IMG/VR virus record: IMGVR_UViG_3300037042_000145
Location: 1-20,304 of that record
Strand: one strand, 5' to 3'
DNA: 20,304 nucleotides
Source: a virus
The translations under genes were made by a program, and so were the position numbers. Positions 13,110-20,304 of the stretch are shown here, in pieces (position 1 is the stretch's first letter; every line of letters begins with the position of its first letter). The notes under the pieces were generated by a model. That model ran no database searches, was not told the DNA's origin, and saw nothing but the letters and a program-made list of their open reading frames with translations.

Positions 13110-14666
13110 ATGAGCTTTACCAGTATCTTTGGTGGATCGACCATCTACCCCAGCCAAGTATCCTATCTTTCCATTGACCTTGATACGGTTGATGTTGTCC
13201 TGACATGGCCACTGGATAATAACGGGGCAGTTGATATTGCCGCTAACATTATCGACGTTAACTGCACGGTCGGTGGTTTTAATATATTTCTCCCCGCCGC
13301 CAATCTGGCATCGACAGGGCAGACCATCCTTTTCAATAACACAGGTACAGACCCGTTTACGGTGGTTGATACCAGCGGAAACACGATTGTAAGTTTGACT
13401 TCCGGCCAGCTTTGGCAAGTTTACATTACGGATAATACAACAGCTAATGGTAGCTGGCAGGTTCTCCAGTATGGCGTTGGTGTATCGTCTGCCACGGCTG
13501 GCGCTCTTGCCGGGCTTGGCATTAAAGCAATTGCAACAACGCTTAATCAGTCTCAGGAAGTTGTTCAATTCAATACCAGCTTTACTGCTGGAAACGGCAA
13601 CCGCTCACAGCTTTTGCTCTGGACTGGCGGCGCAGGAACCCTAACGCTTCCGCTGCCGGGAGCGCTTGGCAACGACTGGTTTATGAGCTTCCGGAATCAA
13701 GGAACTGGTAGCCTTGTGATTGCCACGTCAGGTGGGTATTTGATTGATGGTGGTGCAACCAAGGAAATCCAACCAACCAATTCATGCTTTATTATTTGCG
13801 ACGGCACTGCATATTTCACGGTTGGATTTGGCCAAAACGTAAATTTTGCGTTTAACTACACCTCCATTGCAGTGGCAGGCACAGGTAACTACACCCTTTC
13901 AACGGCTGAACAAAACAAAATTTCCTATCGGTTTACCGGAGCTTTGACAGGCAACCGAGTGATTATCGTACCCCCAACTGTCCAGCAGTATTGGGTCGAT
14001 AACTCAACAACCAATGCCTTCAGCTTAACAATTAAAACATCTGCTGGCACTGGGTTTGCAGTTCCTCAAGCCTCCCGCGCTATCCTGTATTGCGATGGGA
14101 CGGATGTTGTAAATGCGGCAACGGCTGGTATTTCAACTCCAGTCGCAATTGCAAATGGCGGTACTGGGGCAACTACAGCTGGTGGCGCGCTCATCAACCT
14201 TGGTGGTGGCTCTACTGGTATTACAGTATTCCAGTCATCGACTCAGGCCCAAGGCAGAACAGCTATCGGCGGGTCAACAATTGGTCAGGCTCTCTTTACA
14301 TCGTTGGCAACAATTAACAGCCTTAGTACCCTAGTTGGTGGCTCAGGATATGTTAACGGAAATTATGCTAGCGTAACGCTTATCAACGGCTCCGGCATTG
14401 GCGCTCTTGCAGATATTACGGTAGTCGGCACAGCAGTAAGTGTTGTTACATTAATTGATGGCGGTCTTGGCTACGAAGTTGGTGACATACTGTCTGCGTT
14501 TAATACGTCGCTTGGTGGAACTGGTGCTGGGTTTCAGATCAGCGTGGCTACAATTACCGCTACCGCCGCCAGAGCAACCCTTGAGGTTTACTCTATAGAT
14601 CAGGTTGATTCCCTTATATCTCAGACTCAATCAGACGCCCTTGCATATGCAGTGAGCCTTGGATAA
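13110..14666 (+). CDS. Tail/virion structural protein with fibre-type NGGTGATT motif (518 aa)
   Basis: It begins MSFTSIFGGSTIYPSQVSYL, which I recall as a conserved start of a podovirus structural protein encoded between the adaptor and the gp10-like gene. Residues 30-130 are strand-rich (VVLTWPL, ILFNNTGTDPFTVVD, WQVYITDNTTANGSW), with LWTGGAGTLTLPLPGALGN near 180. The region around residues 250-310 (FAFNYTSIAVAG, YRFTGALTGN) is followed by VAIANGGTGATTAGGAL near 350, a typical phage fibre motif. Residues 402-484 appear to be an inserted beta domain shared with the next gene. The C-terminus (ARATLEVYSIDQVDSLISQT) is helical. A role as a fibre or nozzle-associated tail component is inferred. 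The stop overlaps the next ATG (TAATG). Confidence 0.7.
   Translation: MSFTSIFGGSTIYPSQVSYLSIDLDTVDVVLTWPLDNNGAVDIAANIIDVNCTVGGFNIFLPAANLASTGQTILFNNTGTDPFTVVDTSGNTIVSLTSGQLWQVYITDNTTANGSWQVLQYGVGVSSATAGALAGLGIKAIATTLNQSQEVVQFNTSFTAGNGNRSQLLLWTGGAGTLTLPLPGALGNDWFMSFRNQGTGSLVIATSGGYLIDGGATKEIQPTNSCFIICDGTAYFTVGFGQNVNFAFNYTSIAVAGTGNYTLSTAEQNKISYRFTGALTGNRVIIVPPTVQQYWVDNSTTNAFSLTIKTSAGTGFAVPQASRAILYCDGTDVVNAATAGISTPVAIANGGTGATTAGGALINLGGGSTGITVFQSSTQAQGRTAIGGSTIGQALFTSLATINSLSTLVGGSGYVNGNYASVTLINGSGIGALADITVVGTAVSVVTLIDGGLGYEVGDILSAFNTSLGGTGAGFQISVATITATAARATLEVYSIDQVDSLISQTQSDALAYAVSLG
14313..14561 (+). other. Shared beta domain, copy 1 (inserted in the 518-aa protein)
   Basis: Residues 402-484. 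The pattern is LVGGxxYVNGxY near the start, VVTLxDGGxGYEVGDIL in the middle and SLGGTGAGFQI at the end. It matches the second copy at 15791-16051. The flanks GQALFTS and ARATLEVYS would read naturally as one stalk repeat without it. Confidence 0.6.
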
Positions 14667-16462
14667 TGACAACTAGGCCAGTCCGCATTCAGTCAAAGCC
14701 GGGTATCAAACGTGACGGAACCGTCTTTGAAGGCGATTTCTACGTTGATGGACAGTGGGTACGGTTCCAGCGTGGGCTTCCCCGCAAAATGTGGGGCTAT
14801 CGGCAGATTACAAATTCTCTGGGTGGGGCATCTCGCGGGATGTACACCTACCCATTTAACGGGTTGCTTTATACATTCTCCGGAAGCCGCAGCTTGTTTG
14901 AGATGATTACGGTTGATAACCAAGGCATTGGCTCTGCCCCATATGACAGGACTCCATCCGGTTTTGCAGACAACGCTGCAAATATGTGGGGCATGGACGC
15001 GCTGTATGATACAGCGTCAGGGTACACAGCAATATTTGCTCATGCAGCACCTAACCTTTTGGATATCTCGGCCAGCACAAACACAAATATTTATGCTGGA
15101 GACATTACAGCCTCGTCTGCACTGGCTGTTCTTTCTGGCGCTCCGCAAGTTTCTGGCGGCATATTGGCATTGCACCCATACCTTATTGCATACGGCAATA
15201 ACGGTCTTGTTGCATGGTCCGCACCGGGTGACCCTACAGATTGGGTTCCAGTTGCGGCTGGCCCCGGAGAAGCGTCGGTAACAGCCCAAAAGATTGTAGC
15301 CGCTATCAATACCCGTGGCGGTGCTGGTAACTCTCCATCTGCGCTACTCTGGAGTCTGGATAGCGTTATCAGGATGTCCTACGTTGGCGGCGACGCTGTA
15401 TTCTCGTTTGATACAATATCGGATGAGTCGTCTATCCTGTCGGCCCAGTCTGTCATTGAGTATGATGGCATCTACTACTGGTGCGGAGTAGATCGTTTCC
15501 TGTTGTACAACGGCGTTGTAAGGGAAGTACCCAACAATCTAAACTTGAATTGGTTTTTTGATAATCTGAACTATGACCAAAGGCAGAAGGTTTTTGCTAT
15601 AAAAGTCCCTCGTTTTGGTGAAATCTGGTGGTGTTTTCCATTTGGAGACGCAACTGAATGCACTCATGCTGCCATTTACAATGTCCGTGAAGGTACATGG
15701 TATGACACAGAGCTTCCAAATTTAGGCCGCACAAATGGGCAATACCCGCGTGTTTTTCAGTATCCATTGATGATTGGTTCAACAAGCATTGATTCAATCA
15801 GGACGCTTGGGACTCTCGTTGGTGGGACAACCTACGTTAATGGCACATATTACAATGTTGCAACGACAAACACGACCTCGATTGCAGGTTTTGGCGCAAC
15901 AGTAAACGTCACCGTCGCCGGAAACGTGGTTACCGCTGTGACGCTTGTGATCCCCGGCAGTGGGTACGCAATTGGTGATGTTCTAACTGTGAGCAACACA
16001 TTGATTGGTGGAACAGGAAGCGGGTTTACAATCACGGTCGTCACTCTTGCAGGGTACAGCTTGTGGCAACATGAGTATGGATTGGATGAATCGACTGGCT
16101 CGACCGTCAATCCAATTGAATCATATTTTGAAACCAGTGATATATCTCTTGCAGCGGCTGAGCAGTCTCAGAACAAAAGCCTGCGTGTTACTATCGTTGA
16201 ACCTGATTTTGTTCAATCTGGGCCAATGACTGTATCCGTCACTGGTAGGTCAAATGCCAGAGCCAAGGAAGTCAAAAGCGAGGCTATGGAGTTCCCTGAT
16301 ACTGCTACGTCTCCTCCTGAACAGGTTGTGTTTTTCAAGGAAATCCGACGTGAAATGCGGTTTACATTCCGCAGCAACGTAATTGGCGGCAACTACCAAA
16401 TGGGTATGTGCTTAGCTCATGTTGAGGCAGCTGACGGTACTTTGCTGGGAGCTGTTCCATGA
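14666..16462 (+). CDS. P22 gp10-like tail accessory/DNA-stabilisation protein (598 aa)
   Basis: It starts at TAATG overlapping the upstream stop. The N-terminal KPGIKRDGTVFEG and WVRFQRGLPRKMWGYR (residues 11-46) are hallmarks of the phage stabilisation protein family related to P22 gp10 (Pfam Phage_stabilise). Other conserved parts are AHAAPNLLD, the YDGIYYWCGVDRFLLYNG region (266-283), FDNLNYDQRQKVFAIKVPR, GEIWWCFP, YNVREGTWYD, ESYFETSDISL and VEPDFVQSGPM. It would form part of the tail tube/nozzle that closes the portal and holds the packaged DNA. An extra ~87-residue segment (376-462) lies between PLMIGS and YSLWQHE, which I recall as near neighbours in relatives; its sequence matches a domain in the preceding gene. 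Confidence 0.8.
   Translation: MTTRPVRIQSKPGIKRDGTVFEGDFYVDGQWVRFQRGLPRKMWGYRQITNSLGGASRGMYTYPFNGLLYTFSGSRSLFEMITVDNQGIGSAPYDRTPSGFADNAANMWGMDALYDTASGYTAIFAHAAPNLLDISASTNTNIYAGDITASSALAVLSGAPQVSGGILALHPYLIAYGNNGLVAWSAPGDPTDWVPVAAGPGEASVTAQKIVAAINTRGGAGNSPSALLWSLDSVIRMSYVGGDAVFSFDTISDESSILSAQSVIEYDGIYYWCGVDRFLLYNGVVREVPNNLNLNWFFDNLNYDQRQKVFAIKVPRFGEIWWCFPFGDATECTHAAIYNVREGTWYDTELPNLGRTNGQYPRVFQYPLMIGSTSIDSIRTLGTLVGGTTYVNGTYYNVATTNTTSIAGFGATVNVTVAGNVVTAVTLVIPGSGYAIGDVLTVSNTLIGGTGSGFTITVVTLAGYSLWQHEYGLDESTGSTVNPIESYFETSDISLAAAEQSQNKSLRVTIVEPDFVQSGPMTVSVTGRSNARAKEVKSEAMEFPDTATSPPEQVVFFKEIRREMRFTFRSNVIGGNYQMGMCLAHVEAADGTLLGAVP
15791..16051 (+). other. Shared beta domain, copy 2 (inserted in the gp10-like protein)
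   Basis: Residues 376-462. It contains TLVGGTTYVNGTYYN, VVTAVTLVIPGSGYAIGDVL and TLIGGTGSGFTITV, matching copy 1 at 14313-14561 motif by motif. The GSGYxxGDxLT and GGTGSGF pattern is seen in other phage virion proteins. Confidence 0.65.
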
Positions 16463-16701
16463 TCGGGATTAATCCTGCTGGCATGGGAGTGATTGAGTGG
16501 GCCGATAGAATGACGCCTATCATTATAAATGAAGGTGCAAGTGGCGATATTGGCCGATTAGATGATGAGGCAAACTGGCAAGAATGGGCAAGAGGTGTTA
16601 TTCTATCTAATACCAATTGGCAAAGCACGGCTCCTAACCCGTATCAATTCACCGATTGGCGTCTTTGGGCCGAGCGGTTTTTGCAGATTATGGTGACATG
16701 A
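16459..16701 (+). CDS. Small conserved podovirus protein (80 aa)
   Basis: ATG 16459 is in an ATGA overlap with the gp10-like stop. The 80 residues begin MIGINPAGMGVIEWADRM and include IGRLDDEANWQEWA and PNPYQFTDWRLWAERF. I recall this short Trp- and Asp-rich protein as a regular companion of the gp10-like gene in podoviruses, with no demonstrated function. It has no TM segment or signal peptide. A virion minor component or assembly factor is plausible from position. Its stop overlaps the next ATG (ATGA at 16698-16701). Confidence 0.6.
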   Translation: MIGINPAGMGVIEWADRMTPIIINEGASGDIGRLDDEANWQEWARGVILSNTNWQSTAPNPYQFTDWRLWAERFLQIMVT

Positions 16702-17771
16702 TGAGACAGGTCGTTATCAACTTTGACCCTCCTAGTCAGTACAAACAAGGCGGTCTTGCCTCTAAAGCAGAGCAAGTCCGTAGTGCTGGCAAGGGTAGCG
16801 ACAATATGCTTATCCATGTCAATGAAGAAGAATTTGAATGGATGAAGGATAACCTTGGGCCGGGGAGCGTTAACCCCGACACTGGCCTTCATCAGTTCAA
16901 ACCGTTCTATGAACAGGATTGGTTTGGCCCCGTTGCCACAGCTGCGGCAAACGTATTTGCCCCCGGTGTAGGCAGCGCACTTGGTTCTACAGTTGGTAAT
17001 GTATTTGGCGTAACAAACCCTGCAATCCAAGCGGCTATCGGCAGCGGTTTAATTGGTGGTGGCCTTGGTTCATTCTCCGGCAACGCCCTTGGTGGAGCGG
17101 CCCTTGGTGCAATTACGCCATACGCTTTGAACAGTCTTGGCCTCACAGGGTCTAACGGTGCGTTGTCTGGATTGAATATGTATCCGTCCGTTGATCCGGC
17201 GTCTGCGATATTAAACCCTACAAATCCCGCAAATGTTGCAGGGGGTAGCGGAGACTATATGTCCAAGATCGGGGCAGACTCATCTGGCGTAATGTCCCAG
17301 ATAATGAAAGCTGCTCCACTCTTGCTGGCCGCTTCTGCCCTCGGTGGCGGCGGTGGTGAGGCTAAGCAGCCGTCACGTCCAGAGATTGATCCGGAAGATG
17401 ATCCGGGTCTGCAAAAAATAGAATACAGCCGTAAGCAGACAATGCCAGATATTTATACAGACTACGGATTTGGCCCTGAAAAATCTTTCTTTGAGAATAA
17501 TCAACTTCCAGTTGCTGCTGCTGAAGGGCGGTATGTAAGGGGTGGAGGAACTGGCACGTCTGACTCAATTCCTGCCGTGCTGTCTGACGGCGAGTATGTT
17601 ATGGATGCACAGACTGTTTCGATGCTTGGTAACGGGTCATCTGATGCCGGAGCCAAGAAGCTGGACCATATGCGTAAACAGATTAGAAAACAAAAAGGTT
17701 CTGCTCTGGCAAGAGGAAATTTTGCTCCTGATGCCAAAGGGCCGCTATCTTATATGAAGGGGGCAAAATAA
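16698..17771 (+). CDS. Virion protein with conserved SDGEYVMDA C-terminus (357 aa)
   Basis: The start at 16698 (ATGA overlap) is chosen over an in-frame ATG at 16656 inside the previous gene; 16701 is a near-equal option. Residues 14-21 contain YKQGGLAS and 36-62 contain DNMLIHVNEEEFEWMKDN and NPDTGL. Residues 77-150 are a Gly/Ala-rich hydrophobic stretch (VFAPGVGSALGS, AIGSGLIGGGLGSFSG). A Pro/acidic linker follows (PSRPEIDPEDDP, 225-236), then RYVRGGGTGTSDSIPAVLSDGEYVMDA (278-304), the most conserved-looking part. The tail (KKLDHMRKQIRKQKG) is basic. Proteins with the SDSIPAxLSDGEYV motif recur in tailed-phage virion modules. The Gly/Ala segment could insert in a membrane during DNA ejection; this is inference. 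Confidence 0.6.
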   Translation: MMRQVVINFDPPSQYKQGGLASKAEQVRSAGKGSDNMLIHVNEEEFEWMKDNLGPGSVNPDTGLHQFKPFYEQDWFGPVATAAANVFAPGVGSALGSTVGNVFGVTNPAIQAAIGSGLIGGGLGSFSGNALGGAALGAITPYALNSLGLTGSNGALSGLNMYPSVDPASAILNPTNPANVAGGSGDYMSKIGADSSGVMSQIMKAAPLLLAASALGGGGGEAKQPSRPEIDPEDDPGLQKIEYSRKQTMPDIYTDYGFGPEKSFFENNQLPVAAAEGRYVRGGGTGTSDSIPAVLSDGEYVMDAQTVSMLGNGSSDAGAKKLDHMRKQIRKQKGSALARGNFAPDAKGPLSYMKGAK

Positions 17772-18820
17772 TGGGTATTCTTGATTTTCTTTTTCAAGGG
17801 AAGCCGCCTCCATCAGTAACAACATATGGGACAAAAGTTGACAGCATTCCTCAGTTTATGACTGATTACACCCTTGGCCTTCTTAGCAAGGCCAATGCTG
17901 TGGCATCTGAACCATATCAGGCGTATGGCGGCCCAAGGCTGGCTAATTTTACTCCAGAACAGACTCAAGCGTTTAATCTAACAAATGATTCAATGGGGAT
18001 GTACCAGCCCACTCTTAACTCTGCGATTGATATGACGCAGCAAGGTGGCCAGTATAATTTAGCAGGGGCAGCGCAGCCCTATATGTCTGCTGCATCCCAA
18101 ACGGCTCCAAGCGTTGTCGGGCAATACATGAACCCGTATCAGAACGCTGTCGTTGACAGGATTGGTTCTCTTGCTGGCCGTAACTTGCGTGAAAACCTGA
18201 TGCCAAACATCAATACAAACTTTATCCGTGCTGGCCAGTTTGGCTCTGCCGGGCAACAGTCTGCTATTGGCAACGCATTGCGTGATACGCAGGAAAGCGC
18301 GTTGGCGGCACAGGCCAAATCTCTTCAAGAAGGATACGGAGCAGCAACCAAGGCAGCTCAGGACGATCTCAGCCGCCAGAGTGATCTTGCCAAAACTGCT
18401 GGCAACATTGCCCAGAATGAAGCTGCCAATAGGCTTACTGCTGGTAGCCAGATGGGTACGCTTGGCCAGATGGGCCAGTCAATGAACCTGAAGGACATTG
18501 CTGCTCAGGAAGCTGTTGGCCTTACAAAACAAGGTTTGAACCAAAAGAACCTTGATTTGGCATACAAAGACTTTGCTGATCAAAGAAAATACCCACAAGA
18601 TCAACTGGCTATGCTCCACTCTCTTATCCGTGGTTTGCCATACACTAAATCTGAAGAGTCTTCAGCTACTGGGCCAGCAGATTCCTACCAAGCATCACCA
18701 TTGGCTCAACTTGCTGGGGCGGCGGCTCTTGGAAATAGTTTTAGCAAATTTTATAAAGAGGGCGGCGAGGTAAAGCGCAACCCTAACCGTCGTTCATCTC
18801 GCGGCAAAAAGAGGAAGTAA
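17771..18820 (+). CDS. Internal virion (DNA ejection-type) protein (349 aa)
   Basis: TAATG overlaps the upstream stop; AAGGGGG at 17757-17763 is 7 bases upstream. After MGILDFLFQGKPPP, the protein is largely Ala/Gln/Asn/Gly-rich and helical: EPYQAYGGPRLANFTPEQTQAF (47-68), YMNPYQNAVVDRI (119-131), AGQFGSAGQQSAIGNALRDT (154-173), AQEAVGLTKQGLNQKN and YKDFADQRKYPQ. This pattern is common in internal proteins of podoviruses that are thought to be ejected into the host. The C-terminus (FYKEGGEVKRNPNRRSSRG plus KKRK) is strongly basic, consistent with nucleic-acid contact. No enzymatic motif is visible. Assignment to the ejection machinery comes from composition and gene order. Confidence 0.6.
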   Translation: MGILDFLFQGKPPPSVTTYGTKVDSIPQFMTDYTLGLLSKANAVASEPYQAYGGPRLANFTPEQTQAFNLTNDSMGMYQPTLNSAIDMTQQGGQYNLAGAAQPYMSAASQTAPSVVGQYMNPYQNAVVDRIGSLAGRNLRENLMPNINTNFIRAGQFGSAGQQSAIGNALRDTQESALAAQAKSLQEGYGAATKAAQDDLSRQSDLAKTAGNIAQNEAANRLTAGSQMGTLGQMGQSMNLKDIAAQEAVGLTKQGLNQKNLDLAYKDFADQRKYPQDQLAMLHSLIRGLPYTKSEESSATGPADSYQASPLAQLAGAAALGNSFSKFYKEGGEVKRNPNRRSSRGKKRK

Positions 18821-18822
18821 TC

Positions 18823-19560
18823 ATGGTTGACGGTCCACTCTCTTTTGCTACTGGGTATAAGCAGTATGATGATTTGCTTGCTAAGGCTGTTGCTGACAAT
18901 CAGGCAAGGCTAAGTGCCGCTCCAACATCTCCACTGTCAAATGTTGACCCTGTTATGTTGTCTCTTGCTCAGGGCTTGTTGTCCCCGACAAAGACAGGGG
19001 GATTTGGTGAAAGCCTTGGTATTGCTGCCAATAGCATTCAAGCTCCTCTTGCAGCGATGCAAAAGCAAAAGTTGGACGCCCAAGGCAAGATTGATGAGCT
19101 TCAGCTTGCTCGCGCTAAACTTGCAATGGAAGCTCCATATATGGCGGCTCGCGCTGAACATTACGGGAATATGGGTCAATCAGGAGGGGCAAGTATTGCC
19201 CAGCAAAGAATTTTGACAACAACACTTTTGGAAAGGCTTGGCACAGATTATGATCCAGACCTAACCAACCCGGCTACTGGCCAGAAATTTGCAGATGAAA
19301 TGGAATGGAAAGAACTTAAAAATAACCTAGAAATGCGACTATATAACCTTGGAACTCCTAATTCTAACGCGGCTCCTAACGCGGCTCCTAAAGAGACTCC
19401 TAAAAGTGAAACTGATTCTGACTCTAGCAAAGCTACACCAAAAGATGATAGTGTTCCTCCACGCCCTGATGCCCGACGTGGAACTAATCCAGAAACTGGC
19501 AAAGAGGGATGGTTCATACCAGACCCTAACCGTAAGGGTTACTATTTAGAGGTTCAATAA
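18823..19560 (+). CDS. Virion-associated protein with disordered linker (245 aa)
   Basis: GAGGAAG at 18811-18817 lies 5 bases before the ATG. Residues 1-55 include SFATGYKQYDDLLAKAVADN and SNVDPVMLSLAQGLLSP. Residues 58-105 (GGFGESLGIAANSIQAPLAA, KQKLDAQGKIDELQLARAK) are a long amphipathic helix that resembles other phage internal proteins. Residues 178-218 are a low-complexity Asn/Ala/Pro/Ser/Asp/Lys linker with NAAP repeated. The C-terminus (GTNPETGKEGWFIPDPNR) ends in YYLEVQ. It is probably a minor virion or internal protein; I do not recognise a named family. The stop overlaps the next ATG (TAATG). Confidence 0.55.
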   Translation: MVDGPLSFATGYKQYDDLLAKAVADNQARLSAAPTSPLSNVDPVMLSLAQGLLSPTKTGGFGESLGIAANSIQAPLAAMQKQKLDAQGKIDELQLARAKLAMEAPYMAARAEHYGNMGQSGGASIAQQRILTTTLLERLGTDYDPDLTNPATGQKFADEMEWKELKNNLEMRLYNLGTPNSNAAPNAAPKETPKSETDSDSSKATPKDDSVPPRPDARRGTNPETGKEGWFIPDPNRKGYYLEVQ

Positions 19561-20304
19561 TGGCAAAGTTAGTTCCGGTTGATTTTGATCCTTTTTCTGG
19601 TGCAACCTCAAAAGGAGCGACCGGACCAAAACTTGTCCCTGTGGATTTTGACCCGTTTGCTGGAAAACAAACTGAGCCACTTCCCGGCCAAGTTCAGCTT
19701 CAAGATGTTCCCGGATTTATTAGCACAGCTAATATTGGGCCTACGTTCTATACACCTATTGAGACTTTGGTTAAGCAAGAAGAAGAAAAGAGAGCTGCCG
19801 CTCAACCAACTCCGCAGTCAGAACTTGACGCTCTTCCACGGGTTAATGTCCCGTTGCCGCTTGCCAGACCTCCTGAGTTTGGGTCGTCTGAAGTTACATT
19901 GCCGTCAGCACCTCCAGAAGAAAGTGCGCTGTCCCGTACTTTATCGGCATTTGGGGATATTCCTGAATCGTTTGTGCGTGGGTATCAAAGTGCAAAAGCG
20001 GGTGCAAATATTCTTGGACTTGAAACAGGTCAATTGACGGCTAAAGAAGTTGCAAAAAATATTGCAGATAGTGAAGCAGTATCACAAGAAAATGCTATGC
20101 CTGAAAGCGTTAAAAAAGGCATGGAAAAAATAAATAAAGCTCAAGGATGGAGAGAAACTTTAGCAGCTATTGCTGAAAATCCAGATGTTTTGCCATCAGT
20201 ATTGGGGGAAAGCGCGGCTTCATCTTTAGTATCAACCGGAACAGGAATTTTAGGAGCATTAACTGGGGCTGTTACTGGGTCTGTTGTCCCCGGCTTTGGA
20301 ACAG
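19560..20304 (+). CDS. Large internal virion protein, N-terminal part (3' partial)
   Basis: ATG 19560 overlaps the previous stop, and the frame stays open to the window end (248 codons). It begins with KLVPVDFDPFSG at residues 3-14 and KLVPVDFDPFAG at 24-35, an exact-like duplication, followed by a proline-rich, low-complexity region (to about 125). It then becomes helical: LSRTLSAFGDIPESFVRGYQ, ENAMPESVKKGMEKINKAQG, and a Gly/Ala/Ser-rich segment SSLVSTGTGILGALTGAVTG at the edge. This layout is what one sees at the start of very long podovirus internal proteins (T7 gp16-like position), which often carry transglycosylase or other domains further on. No catalytic motif lies in the visible part. 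The competing frame starting at 19579 has no such features and is rejected. Confidence 0.65.
   Translation, partial: MAKLVPVDFDPFSGATSKGATGPKLVPVDFDPFAGKQTEPLPGQVQLQDVPGFISTANIGPTFYTPIETLVKQEEEKRAAAQPTPQSELDALPRVNVPLPLARPPEFGSSEVTLPSAPPEESALSRTLSAFGDIPESFVRGYQSAKAGANILGLETGQLTAKEVAKNIADSEAVSQENAMPESVKKGMEKINKAQGWRETLAAIAENPDVLPSVLGESAASSLVSTGTGILGALTGAVTGSVVPGFGT

Noticed and set aside
13026-13568. Antisense 180-aa ORF
   Set aside because: It covers the end of the adaptor gene and the start of the 518-aa tail gene, both well supported on the + strand; no recognisable domain.
19579-20037. 152-aa + strand ORF in another frame
   Set aside because: The frame from ATG 19560 is open to the window end, has a TAATG junction and a structured repeat motif; the other frame is a Leu/Lys/Arg-rich shadow.
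1-20304. tRNA genes, terminators, promoters and anti-phage defence genes
   Set aside because: None was found by reading. Gaps are too short for most of them, and no T-run hairpin or clear -35/-10 pair was seen.

Overview
The window is a compact stretch of a tailed double-stranded DNA phage (Caudoviricetes). Every recognisable gene is on the + strand, and most neighbours touch or overlap by a few bases. There is no gap above about 100 bases. The gene set suggests a short-tailed (podovirus-type) virus of a Gram-negative, probably proteobacterial, host: a P22 gp10-like tail/stabilisation protein, an adaptor-type protein, glycine/alanine-rich internal virion proteins, a GH108 endolysin, a GTA-type three-TM holin candidate and a small outer-membrane-type lipoprotein. 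The host is inferred from these families only. No integrase, terminase, portal, capsid, polymerase, tRNA, CRISPR or defence gene is visible, and I cannot tell whether the phage is temperate.

Layout. (1) Positions 1-1002: the end of a structural, possibly connector-like gene, and a small Cys-containing protein. (2) Positions 1017-10279: a 9-kb block of fibre and adhesin genes. It holds a 709-aa fibre with stalk repeats, a 1021-aa protein made almost entirely of three ~335-aa copies of one module, small beta-rich virion proteins, and three further fibre-like proteins with three different C-terminal tips, two of which share a near-identical stalk segment. (3) Positions 10276-12446: a lysis cassette. 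It contains two small membrane/coiled-coil proteins, a lipoprotein with a lipobox, a two-TM holin candidate, a GTA_holin_3TM-like protein and a GH108 N-acetylmuramidase. (4) Positions 12448-16701: the head-tail and tail-tube module, with an adaptor, a fibre/nozzle-associated protein, the P22 gp10-like protein and a small conserved protein. (5) Positions 16698-20304: internal (ejection) virion proteins, the last cut by the window edge.

How the genes would work together: the fibre block provides several receptor-binding options, module 4 closes the portal and builds the tail, module 5 proteins would be injected with the DNA, and module 3 releases progeny. Coupled ATGA and TAATG junctions run through much of the region from 8127 onward.

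The most unusual features are signs of domain shuffling. These are the mosaic triple repeat in the 1021-aa protein, one ~83-87-aa beta domain apparently inserted into both of two adjacent tail genes (14313-14561 and 15791-16051), and a separate Ig-like insertion in a small virion protein (6813-7016). I found no evidence of a wholly new enzymatic or defence system; the novelty here lies in adhesin and domain architecture.
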